In this document: positions 7,998 to 15,918 of the stretch, one piece after another | Layout of the letters: every line of letters begins with the position of its first letter | Position numbering within the stretch: position 1 is the first letter of the stretch | Assembly (NCBI RefSeq): GCF_022179465.1 | Contig: NZ_BPQV01000003.1 | Coordinates: forward strand, 1-64,000 | Direction of reading: 5' to 3' | Source: Methylobacterium organophilum | GTDB taxonomy: Bacteria; Pseudomonadota; Alphaproteobacteria; Rhizobiales; Beijerinckiaceae | DNA: 64,000 bases | Position numbers and translations under genes: made by a program | The notes under the pieces: generated by a model | What the model saw: only the letters and a program-made list of their open reading frames with translations | What the model was told of the DNA's origin: nothing | The model's database searches: none

Positions 7998-9788
7998 ATG
8001 AACGCCATCAATGCTGAGGAAGTAAGCTCGCTCAAATCCTGGCGGCCGGTCGGCACCGTCGTGGGCAATGCAGGCACCTCCGAATTTACTTTCATCCTTC
8101 GTCAGTATCAGGCGCGCGTGGGCGACATTGTTGCCCTCAGCATGGAAGTGCCCGACGCTGCCTACAATGAGAAATCCCGGATCTATGTGTGGGCACGGAT
8201 CACTGACATCAGACGGTTCAATCCCTTCTTCCCGTTTGAGGCCGCTCAGGAAATCGCCGGTGAGGGAATCTCGCTCGAAGAAACTATCCTTTCGGGCACA
8301 AAGGACCAGCTCGAAGCTGCGGCGCTGATCCTCGGCGCTTCTGCCCCTGATGATCTCGCCAACCTTGCGCCGCTCACCTATCCGGTGAAGCCGGCCTCCA
8401 CGGTCTTCCATCCGCCTGCCGGTGCAGTCCGGAAACTGCTGATCGGAGGACGCGAGCAGGAGCGGGCCATCAAGGTAGGCTGCCTGATCGCCCGCTCTGA
8501 TGTCGACGTTACACTCTCAGCGTCGCGTCTGGTTTCCCGTCACCTAGCCATCCTCGCCATGACCGGCGGCGGCAAGACCGTCGCTGCACGCCGCATCATC
8601 CGCGAACTGATCCAGCAGCGATATCCGCTGCTGATCCTCGATCCTCACGGCGACTACATCGGCCTGTATAAGACGCGGGCGCTCCTAGAAGCGGAGACGC
8701 CGGGCGCAAAGATCAGGCTCTTCTATCCCGAGCTGCTCGTCCAGGAGGACGGGGAAGAGCTGGTGACGAAGCTGATTCTGCAGATGACCAGCGGTCTGAC
8801 TGATCCGCAGCGCGACTATCTCCATGGTCTGTATGATCGGGAGAAAACGAAGCACGGTGAGCAGGCTCTGAAATATATCGGCCGGCTGTTGTCCCGCGCC
8901 AACCAGGAAAAGAACAATGCCACGGCGCCTACTGGTCTGACCGGGGGCAACTGGAAGGGAACAATCGGCGCGATCTGCCGCGGTCTACGGATCGTTCAGG
9001 ATCGCCTAGATCGAATGGAGCGCAGCAGTAAACAGATGCGCGACAGGCTGAAGGACCTGGAGTTTGAGCCTCTGCCTAATCCGTTCAGCCAACCAGAGAA
9101 AATCATCCAGCCGGGTCAGGTCTCAATTCTATATCTTGGCGGCTACGATCACATCACGCAATGCTCTCTAGCTGCCATCACTCTTGAGACCCTGTTCGAA
9201 TTCCGCGCCACGCTGAGCAACAAGATTGCGCCGTTCTTTGCTGTGGTGGAGGAGGCGCACACCTTTATACCGTCTGCACGCGAGGGGACGCAGGATGCTG
9301 TCTCTCTACCTGTCGTCCGACGCATCATCACCGAGGGCCGTAAGTTCGGCACGGGTTTGATGCTGATCTCGCAGCGCCCGAGCCGGCTCGACGAGACTAT
9401 CATCTCTCAATGCAATTCATTCCTCATCCTCCGCTTGGTGAACCCCCGCGATCAGACCTTTGTGCGCTCTGTGATGGAGAACCTGTCCGAATCCGATGCC
9501 AGGCTGATCCCCGGATTCGGCCCTGGGCAAGGCATTGTCAGCGGGCAGGTCGTGCGGTTCCCGCTGCCGGTACGAATCCATATGGACAAGGAGCTGCTGG
9601 CGTCAGAGATCGGAGATGAGGACTTTTTTGATCAGGCAGAGCGTTGGGCGCCCGACGCGAATTCAGAGCGTCGTGCAGCGAGCGAGGCGCGTATGACACG
9701 CGTCAAAGCCAATCGGAAGCCGGCGCCCAAACCGGCAGCTAAACCGAAAACGAGCCCAAAGAGTACGGGCCGACGCCGCCGTTCATGA
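7998..9788 (+). CDS. HerA-like hexameric ATPase/DNA translocase
   Basis: A 596-residue P-loop ATPase of the HerA/FtsK type. The N-terminal 130 residues look like the beta-rich HAS-barrel. Walker A is AMTGGGKTVAAR (about 187-198), followed by LLILDPHGDY. Walker B is FFAVVEEAHTFIP (about 412-424), then RRIITEGRKFGTGLMLISQRPS and LRLVNPRDQ, typical of bacterial HerA proteins. The lysine-rich C-terminal tail (about 565-596) may bind DNA. A purine-rich AAAGGGAG lies about 17 nt before the ATG, farther than usual. Such ATPases pump DNA into a partner nuclease; the neighbour is NurA-like. The end overlaps vsr by four bases. Confidence 0.92.
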   Translation: MNAINAEEVSSLKSWRPVGTVVGNAGTSEFTFILRQYQARVGDIVALSMEVPDAAYNEKSRIYVWARITDIRRFNPFFPFEAAQEIAGEGISLEETILSGTKDQLEAAALILGASAPDDLANLAPLTYPVKPASTVFHPPAGAVRKLLIGGREQERAIKVGCLIARSDVDVTLSASRLVSRHLAILAMTGGGKTVAARRIIRELIQQRYPLLILDPHGDYIGLYKTRALLEAETPGAKIRLFYPELLVQEDGEELVTKLILQMTSGLTDPQRDYLHGLYDREKTKHGEQALKYIGRLLSRANQEKNNATAPTGLTGGNWKGTIGAICRGLRIVQDRLDRMERSSKQMRDRLKDLEFEPLPNPFSQPEKIIQPGQVSILYLGGYDHITQCSLAAITLETLFEFRATLSNKIAPFFAVVEEAHTFIPSAREGTQDAVSLPVVRRIITEGRKFGTGLMLISQRPSRLDETIISQCNSFLILRLVNPRDQTFVRSVMENLSESDARLIPGFGPGQGIVSGQVVRFPLPVRIHMDKELLASEIGDEDFFDQAERWAPDANSERRAASEARMTRVKANRKPAPKPAAKPKTSPKSTGRRRRS

Positions 9789-10258
9789 CCGATGTCCTCA
9801 CCGAAGAGCAACGCCGGCTCAATATGAGCCGGATACGCGGCCGGGATACTAAGCCGGAAATGCTCATCCGGCGTGGTCTCCATCGCCTCGGCTTTCGCTT
9901 CCGCCTCCAGCAGCGCGACCTTCCGGGCAAGCCCGACCTAGTGTTGCCCCGCTACCGGACTGGCATCTTCGTCCATGGCTGTTTCTGGCATGACCATGGA
10001 TGCTCACTGTGCAAGAGGCCGAAGACACGGCCAGAGTTCTGGGAGGCGAAGCTGACGGCAAACAGGGCACGCGACCAGAGAGTCCGACAGGCGCTCCTGG
10101 GGACCGGCTGGCGCGTCCTTACCGTCTGGGAATGTGCTCTACGTGGTCAAGGACGTCGGCCCCTCGAAGAGGTGCTGGGTGAGTGCGCAGCCTTCATTGT
10201 CGAGTCTGAAGCTTCCTCTCATGAGGTTGGCCAGCGGGCTCCGATCTTTGAGCCCTGA
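9785..10258 (+). CDS. vsr: Very short patch repair endonuclease Vsr
   Basis: A 157-residue endonuclease that nicks DNA 5' of T in T:G mismatches arising by deamination of 5-methylcytosine. The family signature is complete: MSRIRGRDTKPE near residue 14, GKPDLVLP with catalytic Asp51, and FVHGCFWHDHGC with His64 and His69. Candidate zinc ligands Cys66, His71, Cys73 and Cys117 fall at the same numbers as in E. coli Vsr. Its ATGA overlap with the HerA-like gene places it in the methyltransferase operon, where it would repair damage caused by the methylation. It is not expected to restrict foreign DNA itself. Confidence 0.95.
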   Translation: MTDVLTEEQRRLNMSRIRGRDTKPEMLIRRGLHRLGFRFRLQQRDLPGKPDLVLPRYRTGIFVHGCFWHDHGCSLCKRPKTRPEFWEAKLTANRARDQRVRQALLGTGWRVLTVWECALRGQGRRPLEEVLGECAAFIVESEASSHEVGQRAPIFEP

Positions 10259-10263
10259 CGGAC

Positions 10264-11139
10264 TCAGCGCTTTCTACCCGTCGTCTCAAGCACCTTCCGA
10301 AGGTCATCGAACACGAAGGCGGCGGGGCGCCCAATCAGGAAGGATGGCGCGAATTTGTCGATCAGATGCTGCCCTGGGTCCAGAAAGCCGCGAACATGCT
10401 GTCGCGCAGCCTTCAGCTGGGCACCTGAAGGGTTCGTGATCCCATCCCGCTTCATGATGGCAGTGACCATCCGCTCCAGACGGGGTCCACGATCTTTTGC
10501 CCTGCAATGTCTCCGAATGTATGTCAGGAGAGCCTGAAAGAATAGTCCTTGGCAGTGAAAGGACTGCATCTCATGGCTAAGTGTCTTTGCAAACGCACCA
10601 GTCACGTTCGAGCTCGAGCTCACTTCGCGATAAAATGCCAGGGTCTGAGCCTCAAGGAAGCCAATGCTGATTTCTGATGGGGGTGCGCCGAAGAAATACG
10701 CCGGAGCAGGTTTCATCAGGCTGACCTCTCTGTAGAGGTGCAGGCCGAAACATAGCGCGAAGATAGAAACGAGATTGTTAGAAGTTGCTGTATTTAGCTC
10801 ACGGAGAAGCTCGATAACTTCCGCCCAGCCCACGCGGTCGCCGCTGGGCGCGAGAAGAAGGCCTTCGGCGGCCGTTCCGTGTGCATCAACATGAAGTACC
10901 GGTCGAAGTCCCTGTGCGGCACGGTCCTTGAGCTCGCCCAGCTGCCTCACCAGCTCAGCCCGATTTTTAACCGCGTACTCGAATACCTGAAATCCTCCGG
11001 CGGCAGCGAGGCCTTCCAGATCTTCAAGTATTCGCCGCGTTGGCCCCATCTCTGCTTCTGGAAGCGAGTGTATCCAAACGATGCAGTTTATGTGTATTGT
11101 CTCTGTTATCGGGAGGCCTTTGGTTGAGTAAGATATCAT
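10264..11139 (-). CDS. Caspase/CHAT-like peptidase candidate
   Basis: A 291-residue protein convergent with the defence operon, only 5 nt away. It starts with a hydrophobic strand (INCIVWIHSL), then a helix-strand pair. PVLHVDAHG ends with His87-Gly88, and VSIFALCFGLH contains Cys130. Together these look like the His/Cys dyad of caspase-fold (clan CD, CHAT-type) peptidases, where HG and a Cys after a hydrophobic strand are separated by about 40 residues. The segment between them (GLLLAPSGDRVGWAEVIELL) also fits CHAT proteins. The C-terminal 130 residues are helical and unassigned. In defence loci such peptidases act as suicide effectors. The fold call rests on motif reading only. Confidence 0.55.
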   Translation of the reverse strand: MISYSTKGLPITETIHINCIVWIHSLPEAEMGPTRRILEDLEGLAAAGGFQVFEYAVKNRAELVRQLGELKDRAAQGLRPVLHVDAHGTAAEGLLLAPSGDRVGWAEVIELLRELNTATSNNLVSIFALCFGLHLYREVSLMKPAPAYFFGAPPSEISIGFLEAQTLAFYREVSSSSNVTGAFAKTLSHEMQSFHCQGLFFQALLTYIRRHCRAKDRGPRLERMVTAIMKRDGITNPSGAQLKAARQHVRGFLDPGQHLIDKFAPSFLIGRPAAFVFDDLRKVLETTGRKR

Positions 11140-11191
11140 TCCTGTTTTTCGGTTCCCCTGATCTGACCCTAGTCATCAAACGACTACGAAC

Positions 11192-11398
11192 TCACGGCTT
11201 CTGCCGGTTGTAAGGGGATTGATTGGTCGGCTTAAGCGAAATGCCTTCCTCGCTGGCTTTTGATTGTATGGCCCCCGGAGAGCGGCCCATCTTGAGCCCA
11301 ATTACGCGCGTTGGCGTGTTGCCCTTGGCGAGCTCCTTCAACTGGCGCACTTCACTGGGCGACCACTCCTTGCCCGAATTGGTCGGTTTCTTTGCCAT
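11192..11398 (-). CDS. Small SANT/Myb-like DNA-binding protein
   Basis: A 68-residue basic protein (MAKKPTNSGKEWSPSEVRQL, then GNTPTRVIGLKMGRSPGAIQ and EGISLKPTNQSPY). The pattern of a tryptophan-containing helix followed by a TPTRVIGLKLGRS-type recognition helix is found in many small rhizobial proteins that I remember as highly conserved and annotated as hypothetical or SANT/Myb-like. It probably binds DNA. It has its own upstream region and the same orientation as the peptidase gene, so the two could be cotranscribed. Confidence 0.8.
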   Translation of the reverse strand: MAKKPTNSGKEWSPSEVRQLKELAKGNTPTRVIGLKMGRSPGAIQSKASEEGISLKPTNQSPYNRQKP

Positions 11399-11942
11399 AA
11401 ATCTGATCCTGTAGCATACGAATAGGCCTAAGGGCCCCAGTACAAAGAGTGCTCGAAACTCTTTGTTCCCTGTTGGGGCGGAAATTTTCGCGATCGTGCC
11501 GAGACTGGATTCGAAGCATCTTCGCCAATGTCGAATAAATCAGATTGTAGCGATACTATCCCTCGCTTCGGGAATGAGATACATGTGCCAATTCTCAGTG
11601 AAGAAAATGAATTGCACGCGCACAGCGCGTAGCGCGGACTTGGCGTGAGCATTTTCCATGTGCCGCCAGCACCGTTGAGGGATCATGATTGTTCGACGAC
11701 GAGATTAGACCATTATTGACTGCCTATAAGCAAAACTGCTGAAATACAGCTTGCTTCACTGTGAATCCACATTAAATTCTCGCTGAGCGCCCGCCAATCT
11801 ACTATCCTATCATCAAAGCAAATGAACAATATCTGATTTACTTCGAGCATATTCATGTTGAATTTGATGCTCAAATGCAGCCCCCCTAGAAATCCGCCCA
11901 TCGCGGACGTTGCCACGCGTCAGATTTCATTGGTCGCCCGCC
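11399..11942. other. AT-rich junction without a recognisable gene
   Basis: About 540 bases with clearly lower GC than the flanks, especially 11,700-11,880. Short reverse frames exist (11428-11652 and 11713-11916), but they have no family resemblance or ribosome-binding site. The segment separates the phage early operon, which ends at 11,943, from the defence island. It may be the scar where late phage genes were lost or the island was inserted. Leftward transcription of the SANT/Myb-like gene must start here. Confidence 0.45.
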
Positions 11943-12293
11943 TCATTCGACCCCTCCAGCCGGTTGGACCATCACCAGCAAGAGGTGAGTCAGCGCGAGA
12001 TCGACGTGGCGCTGCGCCGTCGTCCGGCTCCAGCCACGCAGCCGGCAGGTCTCGCGGAAGGTGCCTTCGTCCACTTGGGCGCGGCACCACGCCTTGAGCT
12101 GCTCGCGATGCTCCCGGTCCGGGATCTCCCGCTCGACCAGGCGACGGATGCGCAGGTCGAGCGGGTAGGGACCGAGATCGGGGTCTGGGGGCTTATCGGT
12201 CAGGGCTGAGATGATCCACGCCACGGCCTGCCGGTGGCTGTAGCGCGGCGGGTAAACCGGAACGTCAGGTTTTGCGATACGCGACGCCATCAC
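11943..12293 (-). CDS. Phage-type helix-turn-helix protein, last gene of the leftward early operon
   Basis: A 116-residue protein. The C-terminal half (FRETCRLRGWSRTTAQRHVDLALTHLL) looks like a helix-turn-helix, and the middle (DLRIRRLVEREIPDREHREQLKAWCRAQ) is helical and charged. Proteins of this kind are commonly found just before the terminase genes of alphaproteobacterial temperate phages, where they may switch on late transcription. Here nothing structural follows. Function is inferred from position; no named family is assigned. Confidence 0.6.
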   Translation of the reverse strand: MMASRIAKPDVPVYPPRYSHRQAVAWIISALTDKPPDPDLGPYPLDLRIRRLVEREIPDREHREQLKAWCRAQVDEGTFRETCRLRGWSRTTAQRHVDLALTHLLLVMVQPAGGVE

Positions 12294-12319
12294 GCTCCGA
12301 GCCGAGTCCTGCTTGGCGC

Positions 12320-12757
12320 CTACGCAGCCTGAGACGCCCGTCCGCCGGGCCGGCCGAGACCGATCTCCTTGGCGAGAGCGGAGCGCGCCGCCGAATAGTT
12401 GGGCGCAACCATCGGGTAATCGTCCGGCAAGCCGTAGCGCCGACGGTAGGCGACGGGGTCGAGCCCATGGGTGCCGAGGTGCCGCTTGAGGGTCTTGTAC
12501 GGCTTGCCGTCGATGAAGCTGATCAGCGCCTGGGGCGTGATCGACTTATGAATTTGCTTGGGCGTGGCCTGCTCGACCGCGGCTTCCTCGGCCGGGACCG
12601 CCGGCGAGCCGCCGAGGCTGGACAAGGCCGCGTAGACGCTCGTGATGAGCCCGGGCAGTTCCTTGGCCGGCAGGACGTTGTTCGTGACGAAGGCAGTCAC
12701 GATGTCGGCCGTGAGACTCAGCGAGATCTCGTCGAGGGTCGTGTTGTCGTTGGACAT
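12320..12757 (-). CDS. MucR/Ros-family transcriptional regulator without the zinc cysteine
   Basis: A 145-residue member of the MucR/Ros family: LTADIVTAFVTNN and LPGLITSVYAAL (helical oligomerisation half), then ITPQALISFIDGKPYKTLKRHL, and RRRYGLPDDYPMVAPNYSAARSALAKEIGLG. In Ros the zinc is held by Cys, Asp and two His. Here Asp83, His93 and His97 are kept but the cysteine position is Ser80. Rhizobial relatives with this change are known to fold and bind AT-rich DNA without zinc. In phage early regions such proteins may act as silencers or regulators. Confidence 0.9.
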   Translation of the reverse strand: MSNDNTTLDEISLSLTADIVTAFVTNNVLPAKELPGLITSVYAALSSLGGSPAVPAEEAAVEQATPKQIHKSITPQALISFIDGKPYKTLKRHLGTHGLDPVAYRRRYGLPDDYPMVAPNYSAARSALAKEIGLGRPGGRASQAA

Positions 12758-12767
12758 GGTGTGCTCC

Positions 12768-13199
12768 TCAGGTTGGAGGGTTGGACCGCCCGAACAGCCA
12801 CAGCGGCACGCTCTCGGCGGGATTGGTGAGGCCGCGGTCGACGAGGACAGAGCCGCGGCGTTCGAGGTGGATCTCGCGCTCGCAGATCGCGATGCAGCGG
12901 CGCGGGTAGAGGGTGACCAGTGCGCCTGTGCTGTCCGGACGGAGGGCGCCGGCGAGCCGGTGCACGCCGAAGAGCGATTCCGTCGACCAGCCGAGACGAG
13001 CGGCGTCCTCGCCCCACTGATCGAGGAAGCGCACCATCATGGCGTGGACGCCGGCCCAGACGCCGAACCGACCGGCCTGCCCGGGCTCGCGCCAGAGGAG
13101 GCCCGGCGCCGGTACGCGCTCCGGGTCGAGCGAGCGCACGCCGGCATACCAGGAGGCGACGAGCGCCTGCGGCTCGGTGAGGGCGAAGGCGACGCTCAT
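12768..13199 (-). CDS. Phage-associated hypothetical protein
   Basis: A 143-residue protein of unknown function (FGVWAGVHAMMVRFLDQWGEDAARLGWSTESLFGVHRL, then a beta-rich ALVTLYPRRCIAI). The pattern resembles a protein I remember from Methylobacterium prophages, always in early operons and without known activity. It starts ATG and overlaps the stop of the upstream gene by 4 nt, and lies 10 nt before the MucR-like gene. No catalytic motif is seen. Confidence 0.65.
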   Translation of the reverse strand: MSVAFALTEPQALVASWYAGVRSLDPERVPAPGLLWREPGQAGRFGVWAGVHAMMVRFLDQWGEDAARLGWSTESLFGVHRLAGALRPDSTGALVTLYPRRCIAICEREIHLERRGSVLVDRGLTNPAESVPLWLFGRSNPPT

Positions 13200-13954
13200 C
13201 CCCCTGCCCTCTCCACGCGCCGGGGTGTTCTGGCGTCGAGGTTCGCCATCAGCCGCCCGATCGTCTGCGGGTCGGCGGCCTCCCGCAGCGCCGCCGCGGC
13301 CTTCGCGGTCTCGCCCCGGCGGGCGAGCTCGACCTCGGCCGCCGTCGGCTCGGCTTGGTCCCGCTCGACGGTGACGGCGTGGCGCTGCTCCAGATAGCGC
13401 CTCGCCTCCGCCTCGACCTTCGCCCGGTCCGCCTCGCTCGGCGGCTCGTAGACCTCGGCCTCGAGGATCTGGCGGACGTGGAGGAGCCGACGCCGCAGGG
13501 GGATCAGCGCCTCGCGGGCCTCGGCCGCGAATTCAGCCGGCGAAGGCCGCCAGCGCCGGGACCAGGGCAGCAGCGTCTCGCCGCTCCGGAAGCGCCCGGC
13601 CGCCTTGTGGATGGCCGCGATCGGGAGCCCCTGCAGGGCCTCGATGTACTCGCCGACGAGGATCTCGTTCTCCTCGTCGCTCCGCCCGCGCCCCTGCTCG
13701 AAGCCGGCGAGGATGCGCGACACCACCGTGTCGATCATGCGCCGATCCGTGCAGGGCGCGAGCATGAGCTCACACCGCTTTGCGACGTCGCAGAGCGCTT
13801 GACGCTCGGCTGTCGTGGCCGCCAAAGCCCGCGGCACGCAGAAGCGCGTCGGATGGCCGTCCACCGGAGCCAGAGCTCCACGCAATGCCGAGATCTTCGC
13901 CTCGACTTGGCTCGGCGCCGGGATCGTTCGCGTCGACGGCAGGCGGTTCGACAT
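13196..13954 (-). CDS. Phage early protein, probably replication-associated
   Basis: A 252-residue protein. ATTAERQALCDVAKRCELML, VSRILAGFEQGRGRSDEENEILVGEYIEAL and LPWSRRWRPSPAEFAAEA follow the pattern of alphaproteobacterial phage proteins that come directly after DUF1376 replication proteins, where a helicase-loader-like role is suspected but unproven. The second half is charged and helical, with coiled-coil potential. With the ATG at 13,954 it overlaps the upstream gene by 185 nt in another frame. An alternative ATG at 13,765 would remove the overlap but cut a segment that looks family-like. Confidence 0.65.
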   Translation of the reverse strand: MSNRLPSTRTIPAPSQVEAKISALRGALAPVDGHPTRFCVPRALAATTAERQALCDVAKRCELMLAPCTDRRMIDTVVSRILAGFEQGRGRSDEENEILVGEYIEALQGLPIAAIHKAAGRFRSGETLLPWSRRWRPSPAEFAAEAREALIPLRRRLLHVRQILEAEVYEPPSEADRAKVEAEARRYLEQRHAVTVERDQAEPTAAEVELARRGETAKAAAALREAADPQTIGRLMANLDARTPRRVERAGG

Positions 13955-14732
13955 CGTAGGCTCCCCTCAGGGATTGCTCGTGAAGGCGGATCAGACGGCC
14001 GATGAAGCCGCTGGGAGCTGCGCGCGGGCCGCCGGGCCCGAGCGGGGGCGAGCGGTGCGGCCGGTACCGGCGACACCATTTCCGCCAGGAGATGCGCCAA
14101 TCGTGGGAGAGGAAGTTCCGCTCAAGGTTCCAGTCGCGGAACTGCTCGGCCTCGCGGGGCACCGCTTCCGGCGGCACGCCGGCAGCCGCCGCGATCGCCT
14201 CGTCCTCGGCGTCGGGATACCAGTCTCGAGGGAGCGGGGTCGCGCGCGCCTGAGAGGGAGAATCCTCTTCTAATTCTTCTTCTCTATCTGCCAACGCGCG
14301 TTCAACGGCCGTTCGCTCGTTTTGTTGATTTCGTTGAGGTTTTTCGAAAGATTTAGCCGCGGCTAATTTCGCGCGCGTTTTTCTTTTCTGTCGCTCGGTG
14401 CCGCTGATGCGGCCCGCTGCAGCGGCGTCCAGGCTACGGGCGCGCTGCCATTCCAGCTCCTCGTGCGTCGACGCGCTGTCGATCCGATCGCCGCTGAGCA
14501 GGGCGATCTTCCCGGCCTGGGCGAGGCTTTCGATCGCCGCGCCGGCACGCCGCTCGGTAAGCCCCGTGCGCCGGGCCAGGGTGCGGGCGGTGTCCGCGAT
14601 CGGGCCGCCGGTCTCGTAGATCCGGAGCAGCACGGTCACGTAGATCAGCCCCTCGTCGGGCTGAAGCCCGGACAGGGCGCCGAGCAGGGCGCTGGGTCCA
14701 CAGCGAAACCATGGGAGACGGTCAGAGCTCAT
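13770..14732 (-). CDS. DUF1376 protein, phage replication-initiator-like
   Basis: A 320-residue protein. Residues 3-100 (DRLPWFRCGPSALLGALSGL, RIYETGGPI, ARRTGLTERRAGAAIESL) are the DUF1376 winged-helix domain found in phage replication-initiation proteins. A charged linker (about 105-165) follows. Residues 168-225 (WYPDAEDEAIAAAAG, EQFRDWNLERNFLSHDWRISWRKWCRRY) form a DnaT-like C-terminal DNA-binding module. The last about 65 residues are low-complexity and overlap the next gene, so the true end may be earlier. It sits 4 nt after rusA and would load the host replication machinery at a phage origin. Confidence 0.82.
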   Translation of the reverse strand: MSSDRLPWFRCGPSALLGALSGLQPDEGLIYVTVLLRIYETGGPIADTARTLARRTGLTERRAGAAIESLAQAGKIALLSGDRIDSASTHEELEWQRARSLDAAAAGRISGTERQKRKTRAKLAAAKSFEKPQRNQQNERTAVERALADREEELEEDSPSQARATPLPRDWYPDAEDEAIAAAAGVPPEAVPREAEQFRDWNLERNFLSHDWRISWRKWCRRYRPHRSPPLGPGGPRAAPSGFIGRLIRLHEQSLRGAYDVEPPAVDANDPGAEPSRGEDLGIAWSSGSGGRPSDALLRAAGFGGHDSRASSALRRRKAV

Positions 14733-14736
14733 GGCG

Positions 14737-15231
14737 CTACTCCGCGGCCATTGGGGCGGACGCTATCGGCGACTGAAAAATCACCGCCTGCTGCGGCTCC
14801 AGCGCGGTCACCACGACGACGAGCTCGGGCTTCTCCGCGTAGAATTTGCGCACCACGCCATCGACGACGGCCGCATCGTCAGCCCAGACGACGTGGTTCA
14901 GGGCGTCCGTCACCTTGGCGATGTTGTCCCAGTCGGGCTTGCCGACCGGGCGGATCCGGCGCTCCAGCGCGTCCAGGCGCTTGCGCTTCGACCAGCTCGC
15001 CGGGATCGGCAGGAAGGCGAAGATCTTCACGTCGAGCTGCCCGGTCAGCAGCGGGCGCCCGCGCATGGCGGCGCCGGCGGCGAGCCGCAGCGCGCCTTCG
15101 TACGCCTCGGTCTTCTGGTCAGGGTGCGCGTGGATCCGGGGCTGCTGCCCCGGACGCTGAACGAGCTGCGCGCGGTGCCGCCCCTTGCCGCGAGGCGCGC
15201 CCGGCAGGCGGATCGTGACGGAGACGGGCAC
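14737..15231 (-). CDS. RusA-family Holliday junction resolvase
   Basis: A 164-residue endonuclease of the RusA family, resolving four-way junctions during phage recombination or replication. Seen: a SVTIRLPGAPRGKGRHR start, KIFAFLPIPASWSKRKR, then KPDWDNIAKVTDALNHVVWADDAAVVD, carrying the conserved aspartates (DWDN and DDAAVVD) that bind the metal ions, and a KFYAEKPELVVVVTAL strand. Length fits the family (120-165). It is cotranscribed with the DUF1376 gene. The alternating helix and strand pattern leaves little doubt about the family. Confidence 0.92.
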   Translation of the reverse strand: MPVSVTIRLPGAPRGKGRHRAQLVQRPGQQPRIHAHPDQKTEAYEGALRLAAGAAMRGRPLLTGQLDVKIFAFLPIPASWSKRKRLDALERRIRPVGKPDWDNIAKVTDALNHVVWADDAAVVDGVVRKFYAEKPELVVVVTALEPQQAVIFQSPIASAPMAAE

Positions 15232-15243
15232 CGCGCGCCTCCC

Positions 15244-15846
15244 TCAGGCGCTGGCGGCGGCGCGGCGGCGACGGCTCTTCGGGGCCGCCTGCTCGTTCTC
15301 GCCTTCGCTCTCCTCGTTGGCCTCGTCCTCCGGAGGCTCCGGAAGGTCGCCGGTCTCGGGCAGCAGGTTGTCGCCGGCGTCGCCCAGGATCTCGCCTGTC
15401 TCCGGATCGTGCGCGGGCGCGCCGTCGATCGGAAGGTCGGGCTGATCCTTGTCGGCCTGGGGCTCCCCGCGGGAGCCCATGAAGCCCTGCACGCTGGCGA
15501 AGACGAGGATCGCCTGCTTGCCGCCATTGCTCGCGAGCTTCGTGATCTCCTCGACGGAATCGGAACCTGAGACCTCGAGCTTGATGCCCTCCTTCACGGT
15601 CCACTTGCCGAGGCTGACGATCATGTGCGGGAAGTCGCGATGGGCGACGAGCTTCACTGCCTCGCGCACCAGCTCCGAGGAGATGCGCGCCGCATTATTG
15701 ATGACGTCGCGCTGCTCGCGCTCGCTCATCTTGGTCCAGCACGGCATGCAGCGCACAATGTCGTCGAGGATCTTGTTCTGCACGTCGCCGCGGAGGGTTT
15801 CCGCTTGAAACTCAGTGCCTTCTGTGGCTTCCATTGCCTTCTCCAT
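15244..15846 (-). CDS. Phage-associated hypothetical protein with acidic tail
   Basis: About 200 residues. The N-terminal two thirds are a compact domain (RGDVQNKILDDIVRCMPCWTKMSEREQRDVINNAARISSELVREAVKLVA, then DSVEEITKLASNGGKQAILVFA). The last 60 residues are acidic and end with SRRRRAAASA. I remember similar proteins in Methylobacterium and rhizobial prophage early operons but know no function. Alternative starts exist at 15,870 and 15,834; none has a strong ribosome-binding site. Its place before rusA suggests a role in DNA metabolism. Confidence 0.65.
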   Translation of the reverse strand: MEKAMEATEGTEFQAETLRGDVQNKILDDIVRCMPCWTKMSEREQRDVINNAARISSELVREAVKLVAHRDFPHMIVSLGKWTVKEGIKLEVSGSDSVEEITKLASNGGKQAILVFASVQGFMGSRGEPQADKDQPDLPIDGAPAHDPETGEILGDAGDNLLPETGDLPEPPEDEANEESEGENEQAAPKSRRRRAAASA

Positions 15847-15918
15847 AGCGGGCACAGCGCCCGACCTCATTGACCGCCCGGTTCCCGCTTCGCCGGTGGG
15901 AGCCGGGCGGTTCGCGTT

